Shown: in pieces, positions 10,820 to 24,420 of the stretch
Position numbering within the stretch: the stretch's first letter is position 1
Layout of the letters: every line of letters begins with the position of its first letter
NCBI RefSeq assembly: GCF_029227915.1
Contig: NC_079887.1
Coordinates: 930,001-994,000, forward strand
DNA length: 64,000 bases
From: Hydractinia symbiolongicarpus
Taxonomy: Eukaryota; Cnidaria; Hydrozoa; Anthoathecata; Hydractiniidae
Direction: 5' to 3'
Program-made: the position numbers and the translations under genes
The notes under the pieces: model-generated
The model's database searches: none
The model's input: only the letters and a program-made list of their open reading frames with translations
Told to the model about the DNA's origin: nothing

Positions 10820-13800
10820 TCAAAAGTATACAAAGAAAGTACCCAGGGAGTAAACACATTTCCCGAACGATTTTTTATATTATTTTTTTACCACTAAACG
10901 CACGAGACTTGTAGTTTTCAAAAATATTTTCATATTTGATGGGACGCTGAATAAAAGAAGTTTAATCGCCGGCAAACGAAAATCTGAGATTTCCCGTAAA
11001 TCCCGGACTCGGCCCGTATAGTCAAAAGTATACAAAGAAAGTACCCAGGGAGTAAACTCATTTCCCGAACGGCAAACGAAAACCCGCGATTTCCCGTAAA
11101 TCCCGGCTTGGCCCGTATAGTCAAAAGTATACAAAGAAAGTACCCAGGGAGTAAACTCATTTCCCGAACGATTTTTTAAATTATTTTTTCACCACTAAAA
11201 CGCATGAGACTTGTAGTTTTCAAAATTGTTTTCATTTTTGATGAGACGCTGAATAAAAGAAGTTTAATCGCCGGCAAACGAAAACCCGCGATTTCCCGTA
11301 AATCCCGGGCTTAGCAGGTATAGTCGAATGTATACAAAGAAAGTACCCTGTGAGTAAACTCATTTCCAGAACGATTTTTTATATTATTTTTTCACCACTA
11401 AAGCCCATGAGACTTGTAGTTTTTAAAAATGTTTTCATTTTTGATGAGATGCTGAGTAAAAGAAGTTTAATCGCCGGCAAACGAAAACCGCGATTTCCCG
11501 TAATTCCCGGCTTGGCCTCTATAGTCAAAAGTATACAAAGAAAGTACCCAGAGAGTAAACTCATTTCCCGAACGATTTTTTAAATTATTTTTTCAGCACT
11601 AAAACACATGAGACTTGTAGTTTTCAAAAATGTTTTCATTTTTGATGAGACGCTGAATAAAATCAGTTTAATCGCCGGCAAACGAAAACCTGCGATTTCC
11701 CTAAATCCCGGACTCGGCCTGTATAGTCAAAGGTATACAAAGAAAGTACCCAGGGAGTAAACTCATTTCCAGAACGATTTTTTAAATTACTTTTTCACCA
11801 CTAAAACGCATGAGACTTGTAGTTTTCAAAAATGTTTTCATTTTTGATGAGACGCTGAATAAAAGCAGTTTAATCGCCGGCAAACGAAATCCCGCGTTTA
11901 CCCGTAAATCCGGGGCTTGGCCCGTATAGTCGAATGTATACAAAGAAAGTACCCAGGGAGTAAACTCATTTCCCGAACGATTTTTTAAATTTTTTTTTCA
12001 CCACTAAAACGCATGAGACTTGTAGTTTTCAAAAATGTTTTCATTTTTGATGAGACGCTGAATAAAAGAAGTTTAATCGCAGGCAAACGAAAACTCGCGA
12101 TTTCCCGTAAATCCCGGGCTTGGCCCGTATAGTCAAAAGTATACAAAGAAAGTACCCAGGGAGTAAACTCATTTCCCGAACGATTTTTTAAATTTTTTTT
12201 TCACCACTAAAACGCATGAGACTTGTAGTTTTCAAAAATGTTTTCATTTTTGATGAGACGCTGAATAAAAGGAGTTTAATCGCCGGCAAACGAAACCCGC
12301 GATTTCCCGTAAATCCCGGGCTTGGACCGTATAGTCAAAAGTATACAAAGAAAGTACCCAGGGAGTAAACTCATTTCCCGAACGATTTTTTAAATTACTT
12401 TTTCACCACTAAAACGCATGAGACTTGTAGTTTTTAAAAATGTTTTCATTTTTGATGAGACGCTGAATAAAAGCAGTTTAATCGACGGCAAACGAAATCC
12501 CGCGATTTCCCGTAAATCCGGGGCTTGGCCCGTATAGTCGAATGTATACAAAGAAAGTACCCAGGGAGTTAACTCATTTCCCGAACGATTTTTTAAATTT
12601 TTTTTTCACCACTAAAACGCATGAGACTTGTAGTTTTCAAAAATGTTTTCATTTTTGATGAGACGCTGAATAAAAGAAGTTTAATCGCCCGCAAACGAAA
12701 CCCGCGATTTCCCGTAAATCCCGGGCTTGGACCGTATAGTCAAAAGTATACAAAGAAAGTACCCAGGGAGTAAACTCATTTCCCGAACGATTTTTTAAAT
12801 TACTTTTTCACCACTAAAACGCATGAGACTTGTAGTTTTCAAAAATGTTTTCATTTTTGATGAGACGCTGAATAAAAGCAGTTTAATCGACGGCAAACGA
12901 AATCCCGCGATTTCCCGTAAATCCGGGGCTTGGCCCGTATAGTCGAATGTATACAAAGAAAGTACCCAGGGAGTTAACTCATTTCCCGAACGATTTTTTA
13001 AATTTTTTTTTCGTCACTAAAACGCATGAGACTTGTAGTTTTCAAAAATGTTTTCATTTTTGATGAGACGCTGAATAAAAGAAGTTTAATCGCCGGCAAA
13101 CGAAAACCCGCGATTTCCCAGAAATCCGGGGCTTGGCCCGTATAGTCGAATGTATACAAAGAAAGTACCCAGGGAGTAAACTCATTTCCCGAACGATTTT
13201 TTAATTTTTTTTTTCGTCACTAAAACGCATGAGACTTGTAGTTTTCAAAAATGTTTTCATTTTTGATGAGACGCTGAATAAAAGAAGTTTAATCGCCGGC
13301 AAACGAAAACCCGCGATTTCCCGTAAATCCCGGGCTTGGCCCGTATAGTCAAAAGTATACAAAGAAAGTACCCAGGCAGTAAACTCATTTCCCGAACGAT
13401 TTTTTAAATTTTTTTTTCACCACTAAAACGCACGAGACTTGTAGTTTTCAAAAATGATTTCATTTTTGATGAGACGCTGAATAAAAGAAGTTTAATCGCC
13501 GGCAAACGAAACCCGCGATTTCCCGTAAATCCCGGGCTTGGACCGTATAGTCAAAAGTATACAAAGAAAGTACCCAGGGAGTAAACTCATTTCCCGAACG
13601 ATTTTTTAAATTACTTTTTCACCACTAAAACGCATGAGACTTGTAGTTTTCAAAAATGTTTTCATTTTTGATGAGACGCTGAATAAAAGCAGTTTAATCG
13701 ACGGCAAACGAAATCCCGCGATTTCCCGTAAATCCGGGGCTTGGCCCGTATAGTCGAATGTATACAAAGAAAGTACCCAGGGAGTAATCTCATTTCCCGA

Positions 13801-16800
13801 ACGATTTTTTAAATTTTTTTTTCGTCACTAAAACGCATGAGACTTGTAGTTTTCAAAAATGTTTTCATTTTTGATGAGACGCTGAATAAAAGCAGTTTAA
13901 TCGCCGGTAAACGAAAACCCGCGATTTCCCGTAAATCCCGGGCATGGCACGTATAGTCGAATGTATACAAAGAAAGTACCCAGGGAGTAAACTCATTTCC
14001 AGAACGATTTTTTAAATTATTTTTTTACCACTAAAGCCCATGAGACTTGTAGTTTTTAAAAATGTTTTCATTTTTGATGAGACGCTGAATAAAAGAAGTT
14101 TAATTGCCGGCAAACGAAAATCCGCGATTTCCCGTAAATCCCGGACTCGGCCCGTATAGTCAAAAGTATACAAAGAAAGTACCCAGGGAGTAAACTCATT
14201 CCCCGAACGATTTTTTAAATTATTTTTTCACCACTAAAACGCATGAGACTTGTAGTTTTTAAAAATGTTTTTATTTTTGATGAGACGCTGAATGAAAGAA
14301 GTTTAATCGCCGGCAAACGAAAACCCGCGATTTTCCGTAAATCCCGGCTTGGCCCGTATAGTCAAAAGTATACAAAGAAAGTACCCAGGAAGTAAACTCA
14401 TTTCCAGAACGATTTTTTAAATTATTTTTTCACCACTAAAACGCATAAGACTTGTAGTTTTTAAAAATGTTTCCATTTTTGATTAGACGCTGAATAAAAG
14501 AAGTTTAATCGCCGGAAACGAAAACCCGCGATTTCCCGTAAATCCCGGGCTTGGCCCGTATAGTCAAAAGTATACAAAGAAAGTACCCAGGGAGTAAACA
14601 CATTTCCCGAACGATTTTTTATATTATTTTTTTTACCACTAAACGCATGAGACTTGTAGTTTTCAAAAATATTTTCATATTTGATGGGACGCTGAATAAA
14701 AGAAGTTTAATCGCCGGCAAACGAAAATCTGAGATTTCCCGTAAATCCCGGACTCGGCCCGTATAGTCAAAAGTATACAAAGAAAGTACCCAGGGAGTAA
14801 ATACATTTCCCGAACGGCAAACGAAAACCCGCGATTTCCCGTAAATCCCGGCTTGGCCCGTATAGTCAAAAGTATACAAAGAAAGTACCCAGGGAGTAAA
14901 CTCATTTCCCGAACGATTTTTTAAATTATTTTTTCACCACTAAAACGCATGAGACTTGTAGTTTTCAAAATTGTTTTCATTTTTGATGAGACGCTGAATA
15001 AAAGAAGTTTAATCGCCGGCAAACGAAAACCCGCGATTTCCCGTAAATCCCGGGCTTAGCAGGTATAGTCGAATGTATACAAAGAAAGTACCCTGTGAGT
15101 AAACTCATTTCCAGAACGATTTTTTATATTATTTTTTCACCACTAAAGCCCATGAGACTTGTAGTTTTTAAAAATGTTTTCATTTTTGATGAGATGCTGA
15201 GTAAAAGAAGTTTAATCGCCGGCAAACGAAAACCGCGATTTCCCGTAATTCCCGGCTTGGCCTATATAGTCAAAAGTATACAAAGAAAGTACCCAGGGAG
15301 TAAACTCATTTCCCGAACGATTTTTTAAATTATTTTTTCAGCACTAAAACACATGAAACTTGTAGTTTTCAAAAATGTTTTCATTTTTGATGAGACGCTG
15401 AATAAAAGCAGTTTAATCGCCGGCAAACGAAAACCTGCGATTTCCCTAAATCCCGGACTCGGCCTGTATAGTCAAAGGTATACAAAGAAAGTACCCAGGG
15501 AGTAAACACATTTCCCGAACGGCAAACGAAAACCCGCGATTTCCCGTAAATCCCGGCTTGGCCCGTATAGTCAAAAGTATACAAAGAAAGTACCCAGGGA
15601 GTAAACTCATTTCCCGAACGATTTTTTAATATATTTTTTCACCACTAAAACGCATGAGACTTGTAGTTTTTAAAATTGTTTTCATTTTTGATGAGACGCT
15701 GAATAAAAGAAGTTTAATCGCCGGCAAACGAAAACCCGCGATTTCCCGTAAATCCCGGGCTTAGCAGGTATAGTCGAATGTATACAAAGAAAGTACCCTG
15801 TGAGTAAACTCATTTCCAGAACGATTTTTTATATTATTTTTTCACCACTAAAGCACATGAGACTTGTAGTTTTTAAAAATGTTTTCATTTTTGATGAGAT
15901 GCTGAGTAAAAGAAGTTTAATCGCCGGCAAACGAAAACCGCGATTTCCCGTAATTCCCGGCTTGGCCTGTATAGTCAAAAGTATACAAAGAAAGTACCCA
16001 GGGAGTAAACTCATTTCCCGAACGATTTTTTAAATTATTTTTTCAGCACTAAAACACATGAAACTTGTAGTTTTCAAAAATGTTTTCATTTTTGATGAGA
16101 CGCTGAATAAAAGCAGTTTAATCGCCGGCAAACGAAAACCTGCGATTTCCCTAAATCCCGGACTCGGCCTGTATAGTCAAAGGTATACAAAGAAAGTACC
16201 CAGGGAGTAAACTCATTTCCAGAACGATTTTTTAAATTACTTTTTCACCACTAAAACGCATGAGACTTGTAGTTTTCAAAAATGTTTTCATTTTTGATGA
16301 GACGCTGAATAAAAGCAGTTTAATCGCCGGCAAACGAAATCCCGCGTTTACCGGTAAATCCGGGGCTTGGCCCGTATAGTCGAATGTATACAAAGAAAGT
16401 ACCCAGGGAGTAAACTCATTTCCCGAACGATTTTTTAAATTTTTTTTTCACCACTAAAACGCATGAGACTTGTAGTTTTCAAAAATGTTTTCATTTTTGA
16501 TGAGACGCTGAATAAAAGAAGTTTAATCGCCGGCAAACGAAAACCCGCGATTTCCCGTAAATCCCGGGCTTGGCCCGTATAGTCAAAAGTATACAAAGAA
16601 AGTACCCAGGGAGTAAACTCATTTCCCGAACGATTTTTTAAATTTTTTTTTCACCACTAAAACGCATAAGACTTGTAGTTTTCAAAAATGTTTTCATTTT
16701 TGATGAGACGCTGAATAAAAGAAGTTTAATCGCCGGCAAACGAAACCCGCGATTTCCCGTAAATCCCGGGCTTTGACCGTATAGTCAAAAGTATACAAAG

Positions 16801-16970
16801 AAAGTACCCAGGGAGTAAACTCATTTCCCGAACGATTTTTTAAATTACTTTTTCACCACTAAAACGCATGAGACTTGTAGTTTTCAAAAATGTTTTCATT
16901 TTTGATGAGACGCTGAATAAAAGCAGTTTAATCGACGGCAAACGAAATCCCGCGATTTCCCGTAAATCCG
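10820..16970 (+). repeat. 6.2-kb satellite segment, copy 1 (second copy about 11.22 kb to the right)
   Basis: Monomer order and private variants here reappear at 22,043-28,190 with offset 11,222-11,224 bp. Shared markers include half-monomers at 11,066 and 14,811, CCTTGCA-free GAGATGCTGAGTAAAAG monomers, the rare CCCAGGCAGTAAAC (13,371/24,595), CAAAAATGATTTCATTTTTG, GATTAGACGCTG and CGCCGGAAACG. The part from about 10.9 to 13.2 kb also matches 18.8-21.1 kb with offset 7,887. Half-monomers lie at 11,066, 14,811 and 15,516. Within it, a two-monomer unit of about 404 bp (CGAAACCCGCG then GACGGCAAACGAAATCC) is repeated near 12.2-13.0 kb. Confidence 0.85.
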
Positions 16971-17930
16971 GGGCTTGGCCCGTATAGTCGAATGTATACA
17001 AAGAAAGTACCCAGGGAGTTAACTCATTTCCCGAACGATTTTTTAAATTTTTTTTTCACCACTAAAACGCATGAGACTTGTAGTTTTTAAAATTGTTTTC
17101 ATTTTTGATGAGACGCTGAATAAAAGAAGTTTAATCGCCGGCAAACGAAAACCCGCGATTTCCCGTAAATCCCGGGCTTAGCAGGTATAGTCGAATGTAT
17201 ACAAAGAAAGTACCCAGGGAGTAAACTCATTTCCAGAACGATTTTTTAAATTATTTTTTTACCACTAAAGCCCATGAGACTTGTAGTTTTTAAAAATGTT
17301 TTCATTTTTGATGAGACGCTGAATGAAAGAAGTTTAATCGCCGGAAAACGAAAACCCGCGATTTCCCGTAAATCCCGGGCTTGGCCCGTATAGTCAAAAG
17401 TATACAAAGAAAGTACCCAGGGAGTAAACACATTTCCCGAACGATTTTTTATATTATTTTTTTACCACTAAACGCACGAGACTTGTAGTTTTTAAAAATG
17501 TTTTCATTTTTGATGAGACGCTGAATGAAAGAAGTTTAATCGACGGCAAACGAAATCCCGCGATTTCCCGTAAATCCGGGGCTTGGCCCGTATAGTCAAA
17601 AGTATACAAAGAAAGTACCCAGGGAGTAAACTCATTTCCAGAACGACAAACGAAAACCTGCGATTTCCCTAAATCCCGGACTCGGACCGTATAGTCAAAA
17701 GTATACAAAGAAAGTACCCAGGGAGTAAACTCATTTCCAGAACGATTTTTTAAACTATTTTTTCACCACTAAAACGCATAAGACTTGTTGTTTTTAAAAA
17801 TGTTTTCATTATTGATGAGACGCTGAATAAAAGAAGTTTAATCGCCGGCAAACGAAAACCCGCGATTTCCCGTAAACCCCGGGCTTGGCCCGTATAGTCA
17901 AAAGTATACAAAGAAAGTACCCAGGGAGTA
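16971..17930 (+). repeat. Bridge between duplicated blocks, with a variant half-monomer
   Basis: About four full monomers and one half-length unit at 17,640-17,738. That unit reads AGAACGACAAACGAAAACC instead of the usual CGAACGGCAAACG. It may be a mutated copy of the standard 99-bp element or an independent deletion at nearly the same place. The stretch also holds CTTAGCAGG near 17,178 without a preceding half-monomer. Confidence 0.78.
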
Positions 17931-20900
17931 AACTGATTTCCCGAACGATTTTTTATATTATTTTTTTACCACTAAACGCATGAGACTTGTAGTTTTCAAA
18001 AATATTTTCATATTTGATGGGACGCTGAATAAAAGAAGTTTAATTGCCGGCAAACGAAAATCCGCGATTTCCCGTAAATCCCGGACTCGGCCCGTATAGT
18101 CAAAAGTATACAAAGAAAGTACCCAGGGAGTAAACTCATTCCCCGAACGATTTTTTAAATTATTTTTTCACCACTAAAACGCATGAGACTTGTAGTTTTT
18201 AAAAATGTTTTCATTTTTGATGAGACGCTGAATGAAAGAAGTTTAATCGCCGGCAAACGAAAACCCGCGATTTCCCGTAAATCCCGGCTTGGCCCGTATA
18301 GTCAAAAGTATACAAAGAAAGTACCCAGGGAGTAAACTCATTCCCCGAACGATTTTTTAAATTATTTTTTCACCACTAAAACGCATGAGACTTGTAGTTT
18401 TTAAAAATGTTTTTATTTTTGATGAGACGCTGAATGAAAGAAGTTTAATCGCCGGCAAACGAAAACCCGCGATTTCCCGTAAATCCCGGCTTGGCCCGTA
18501 TAGTCAAAAGTATACAAAGAAAGTACCCAGGGAGTAAACTCATTTCCAGAACGATTTTTTAAATTATTTTTTCACCACTAAAACGCATAAGACTTGTAGT
18601 TTTTAAAAATGTTTTCATTTTTGATGAGACGCTGAATAAAAGAAGTTTAATCGCCGGCAAACGAAAACCCGCGATTTCCCGTAAATCCCGGGCTTGGCCC
18701 GTATAGTCAAAAGTATACAAAGAAAGTACCCAGGGAGTAAACACATTTCCCGAACGATTTTTTATATTATTTTTTTACCACTAAACGCATGAGACTTGTA
18801 GTTTTCAAAAATATTTTCATATTTGATGGGACGCTGAATAAAAGAAGTTTAATCGCCGGCAAACGAAAATCTGAGATTTCCCGTAAATCCCGGACTCGGC
18901 CCGTATAGTCAAAAGTATACAAAGAAAGTACCCAGGGAGTAAACTCATTTCCCGAACGGCAAACGAAAACCCGCGATTTCCCGTAAATCCCGGCTTGGCC
19001 CGTATAGTCAAAAGTATACAAAGAAATTACCCAGGGAGTAAACTCATTTCCCGAACGATTTTTTAAATTATTTTTTCACCACTAAAACGCATGAGACTTG
19101 TAGTTTTCAAAATTGTTTTCATTTTTGATGAGACGCTGAATAAAAGAAGTTTAATCGCCGGCAAACGAAAACCCGCGATTTCCCGTAAATCCCGGGCTTA
19201 GCAGGTATAGTCGAATGTATACAAAGAAAGTACCCTGTGAGTAAACTCATTTCCAGAACGATTTTTTATATTATTTTTTCACCACTAAAGCCCATGAGAC
19301 TTGTAGTTTTTAAAAATGTTTTCATTTTTGATGAGATGCTGAGTAAAAGAAGTTTAATCGCCGGCAAACGAAAACCGCGATTTCCCGTAATTCCCGGCTT
19401 GGCCTGTATAGTCAAAAGTATACAAAGAAAGTACCCAGGGAGTAAATTCATTTCCCGAACGATTTTTTAAATTATTTTTTCAGCACTAAAACACATGAGA
19501 CTTGTAGTTTTCAAAAATGTTTTCATTTTTGATGAGACGCTGAATAAAATCAGTTTAATCGCCGGCAAACGAAAACCTGCGATTTCCCTAAATCCCGGAC
19601 TCGGCCAGTATAGTCAAAGGTATACAAAGAAAGTACCCAGGGAGTAAACTCATTTCCAGAACGATTTTTTAAATTACTTTTTCACCACTAAAACGCATGA
19701 GACTTGTAGTTTTCAAAAATGTTTTCATTTTTGATGAGACGCTGAATAAAAGCAGTTTAATCGCCGGCAAACGAAATCCCGCGTTTACCCGTAAATCCGG
19801 GGCTTGGCCCGTATAGTCGAATGTATACAAAGAAAGTACCCAGGGAGTAAACTCATTTCCCGAACGATTTTTTAAATTTTTTTTTCACCACTAAAACGCA
19901 TGAGACTTGTAGTTTTCAAAAATGTTTTCATTTTTGATGAGACGCTGAATAAAAGAAGTTTAATCGCAGGCAAACGAAAACCCGCGATTTCCCGTAAATC
20001 CCGGGCTTGGCCCGTATAGTCAAAAGTATACAAAGAAAGTACCCAGGGAGTAAACTCATTTCCCGAACGATTTTTTAATTTTTTTTTTCACCACTAAAAC
20101 GCATGAGACTTGTAGTTTTCAAAAATGTTTTCATTTTTGATGAGACGCTGAATAAAAGGAGTTTAATAGCCGGCAAACGAAACCCGCGATTTCCCGTAAA
20201 TCCCGGGCTTGGACCGTATAGTCAAAAGTATACAAAGAAAGTACCCAGGGAGTAAACTCATTTCCCGAACGATTTTTTAAATTACTTTTTCACCACTAAA
20301 ACGCATGAGACTTGTAGTTTTTAAAAATGTTTTCATTTTTGATGAGACGCTGAATAAAAGCAGTTTAATCGACGGCAAACGAAATCCCGCGATTTCCCGT
20401 AAATCCGGGGCTTGGCCCGTATAGTCGAATGTATACAAAGAAAGTACCCAGGGAGTTAACTCATTTCCCGAACGATTTTTTAAATTTTTTTTTCACCACT
20501 AAAACGCATGAGACTTGTAGTTTTCAAAAATGTTTTCATTTTTGATGAGACGCTGAATAAAAGAAGTTTAATCGCCGGCAAACGAAACCCGCGATTTCCC
20601 GTAAATCCCGGGCTTGGACCGTATAGTCAAAAGTATACAAAGAAAGTACCCAGGGAGTAAACTCATTTCCCGAACGATTTTTTAAATTACTTTTTCACCA
20701 CTAAAACGCATGAGACTTGTAGTTTTCAAAAATGTTTTCATTTTTGATGAGACGCTGAATAAAAGCAGTTTAATCGACGGCAAACGAAATCCCGCGATTT
20801 CTCGTAAATCCGGGGCTTGGCCCGTATAGTCGAATGTATACAAAGAAAGTACCCAGGGAGTTAACTCATTTCCCGAACGATTTTTTAAATTTTTTTTTCG

Positions 20901-21267
20901 TCACTAAAACGCATGAGACTTGTAGTTTTCAAAAATGTTTTCATTTTTGATGAGACGCTGAATAAAAGAAGTTTAATCGCCGGCAAACGAAAACCCGCGA
21001 TTTCCCGTTAATCCGGGGCTTGGCCCGTATAGTCGAATGTATACAAAGAAAGTACCCAGGGAGTAAACTCATTTCCCGAACGATTTTTTATATTATTTTT
21101 TTACCACTAAACGCATGAGACTTGTAGTTTTCAAAAATGTTTTCATTTTTGATGAGACGCTGAATAAAAGAAGTTTAATCGCCGGCAAACGAAAACCCTC
21201 GATTTCCCGTAAATCCGGGGCTTGGCCCGTATAGTCGAATGTATACAAAGAAAGTACCCAGGGAGTA
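17931..21267 (+). repeat. 3,337-bp higher-order repeat, copy 1
   Basis: Sixteen full monomers plus one half-monomer (18,953-19,051). Sequence 17,931-21,083 matches 21,268-24,420. By eye I noted very few differences, for example TTTTTAATTTTT against TTTTTAAATTTT near 20,075/23,412 and CCCGTTAATCC against CCCGTAAATCC near 21,007/24,344. Shared rare variants include GAAATTACCCAGGG, GTAAATTCATTTCCC, CGGCCAGTATAGTC and GGAGTTTAATAGCCGG. The last monomer of this copy (about 21,084-21,267) has no partner at the end of copy 2. Confidence 0.9.
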
Positions 21268-24200
21268 AACTCATTTCCCGAACGATTTTTTATATTATTT
21301 TTTTACCACTAAACGCATGAGACTTGTAGTTTTCAAAAATATTTTCATATTTGATGGGACGCTGAATAAAAGAAGTTTAATTGCCGGCAAACGAAAATCC
21401 GCGATTTCCCGTAAATCCCGGACTCGGCCCGTATAGTCAAAAGTATACAAAGAAAGTACCCAGGGAGTAAACTCATTCCCCGAACGATTTTTTAAATTAT
21501 TTTTTCACCACTAAAACGCATGAGACTTGTAGTTTTTAAAAATGTTTTCATTTTTGATGAGACGCTGAATGAAAGAAGTTTAATCGCCGGCAAACGAAAA
21601 CCCGCGATTTCCCGTAAATCCCGGCTTGGCCCGTATAGTCAAAAGTATACAAAGAAAGTACCCAGGGAGTAAACTCATTCCCCGAACGATTTTTTAAATT
21701 ATTTTTTCACCACTAAAACGCATGAGACTTGTAGTTTTTAAAAATGTTTTTATTTTTGATGAGACGCTGAATGAAAGAAGTTTAATCGCCGGCAAACGAA
21801 AACCCGCGATTTCCCGTAAATCCCGGCTTGGCCCGTATAGTCAAAAGTATACAAAGAAAGTACCCAGGGAGTAAACTCATTTCCAGAACGATTTTTTAAA
21901 TTATTTTTTCACCACTAAAACGCATAAGACTTGTAGTTTTTAAAAATGTTTTCATTTTTGATGAGACGCTGAATAAAAGAAGTTTAATCGCCGGCAAACG
22001 AAAACCCGCGATTTCCCGTAAATCCCGGGCTTGGCCCGTATAGTCAAAAGTATACAAAGAAAGTACCCAGGGAGTAAACACATTTCCCGAACGATTTTTT
22101 ATATTATTTTTTTACCACTAAACGCATGAGACTTGTAGTTTTCAAAAATATTTTCATATTTGATGGGACGCTGAATAAAAGAAGTTTAATCGCCGGCAAA
22201 CGAAAATCTGAGATTTCCCGTAAATCCCGGACTCGGCCCGTATAGTCAAAAGTATACAAAGAAAGTACCCAGGGAGTAAACTCATTTCCCGAACGGCAAA
22301 CGAAAACCCGCGATTTCCCGTAAATCCCGGCTTGGCCCGTATAGTCAAAAGTATACAAAGAAATTACCCAGGGAGTAAACTCATTTCCCGAACGATTTTT
22401 TAAATTATTTTTTCACCACTAAAACGCATGAGACTTGTAGTTTTCAAAATTGTTTTCATTTTTGATGAGACGCTGAATAAAAGAAGTTTAATCGCCGGCA
22501 AACGAAAACCCGCGATTTCCCGTAAATCCCGGGCTTAGCAGGTATAGTCGAATGTATACAAAGAAAGTACCCTGTGAGTAAACTCATTTCCAGAACGATT
22601 TTTTATATTATTTTTTCACCACTAAAGCCCATGAGACTTGTAGTTTTTAAAAATGTTTTCATTTTTGATGAGATGCTGAGTAAAAGAAGTTTAATCGCCG
22701 GCAAACGAAAACCGCGATTTCCCGTAATTCCCGGCTTGGCCTGTATAGTCAAAAGTATACAAAGAAAGTACCCAGGGAGTAAATTCATTTCCCGAACGAT
22801 TTTTTAAATTATTTTTTCAGCACTAAAACACATGAGACTTGTAGTTTTCAAAAATGTTTTCATTTTTGATGAGACGCTGAATAAAATCAGTTTAATCGCC
22901 GGCAAACGAAAACCTGCGATTTCCCTAAATCCCGGACTCGGCCAGTATAGTCAAAGGTATACAAAGAAAGTACCCAGGGAGTAAACTCATTTCCAGAACG
23001 ATTTTTTAAATTACTTTTTCACCACTAAAACGCATGAGACTTGTAGTTTTCAAAAATGTTTTCATTTTTGATGAGACGCTGAATAAAAGCAGTTTAATCG
23101 CCGGCAAACGAAATCCCGCGTTTACCCGTAAATCCGGGGCTTGGCCCGTATAGTCGAATGTATACAAAGAAAGTACCCAGGGAGTAAACTCATTTCCCGA
23201 ACGATTTTTTAAATTTTTTTTTCACCACTAAAACGCATGAGACTTGTAGTTTTCAAAAATGTTTTCATTTTTGATGAGACGCTGAATAAAAGAAGTTTAA
23301 TCGCAGGCAAACGAAAACCCGCGATTTCCCGTAAATCCCGGGCTTGGCCCGTATAGTCAAAAGTATACAAAGAAAGTACCCAGGGAGTAAACTCATTTCC
23401 CGAACGATTTTTTAAATTTTTTTTTCACCACTAAAACGCATGAGACTTGTAGTTTTCAAAAATGTTTTCATTTTTGATGAGACGCTGAATAAAAGGAGTT
23501 TAATAGCCGGCAAACGAAACCCGCGATTTCCCGTAAATCCCGGGCTTGGACCGTATAGTCAAAAGTATACAAAGAAAGTACCCAGGGAGTAAACTCATTT
23601 CCCGAACGATTTTTTAAATTACTTTTTCACCACTAAAACGCATGAGACTTGTAGTTTTTAAAAATGTTTTCATTTTTGATGAGACGCTGAATAAAAGCAG
23701 TTTAATCGACGGCAAACGAAATCCCGCGATTTCCCGTAAATCCGGGGCTTGGCCCGTATAGTCGAATGTATACAAAGAAAGTACCCAGGGAGTTAACTCA
23801 TTTCCCGAACGATTTTTTAAATTTTTTTTTCACCACTAAAACGCATGAGACTTGTAGTTTTCAAAAATGTTTTCATTTTTGATGAGACGCTGAATAAAAG
23901 AAGTTTAATCGCCGGCAAACGAAACCCGCGATTTCCCGTAAATCCCGGGCTTGGACCGTATAGTCAAAAGTATACAAAGAAAGTACCCAGGGAGTAAACT
24001 CATTTCCCGAACGATTTTTTAAATTACTTTTTCACCACTAAAACGCATGAGACTTGTAGTTTTCAAAAATGTTTTCATTTTTGATGAGACGCTGAATAAA
24101 AGCAGTTTAATCGACGGCAAACGAAATCCCGCGATTTCTCGTAAATCCGGGGCTTGGCCCGTATAGTCGAATGTATACAAAGAAAGTACCCAGGGAGTTA

Positions 24201-24420
24201 ACTCATTTCCCGAACGATTTTTTAAATTTTTTTTTCGTCACTAAAACGCATGAGACTTGTAGTTTTCAAAAATGTTTTCATTTTTGATGAGACGCTGAAT
24301 AAAAGAAGTTTAATCGCCGGCAAACGAAAACCCGCGATTTCCCGTAAATCCGGGGCTTGGCCCGTATAGTCGAATGTATACAAAGAAAGTACCCAGGGAG
24401 TAAACTCATTTCCCGAACGA
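21268..24420 (+). repeat. 3,337-bp higher-order repeat, copy 2
   Basis: This is the tandem partner at +3,337 of the preceding unit, with its half-monomer at 22,290-22,388. The same stretch from 22.04 kb onward is also the second copy of the 10.8-17.0 kb segment, so the block 22.1-24.4 kb has at least three relatives in the window (10.9, 18.8 and 22.1 kb starts). Confidence 0.9.
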
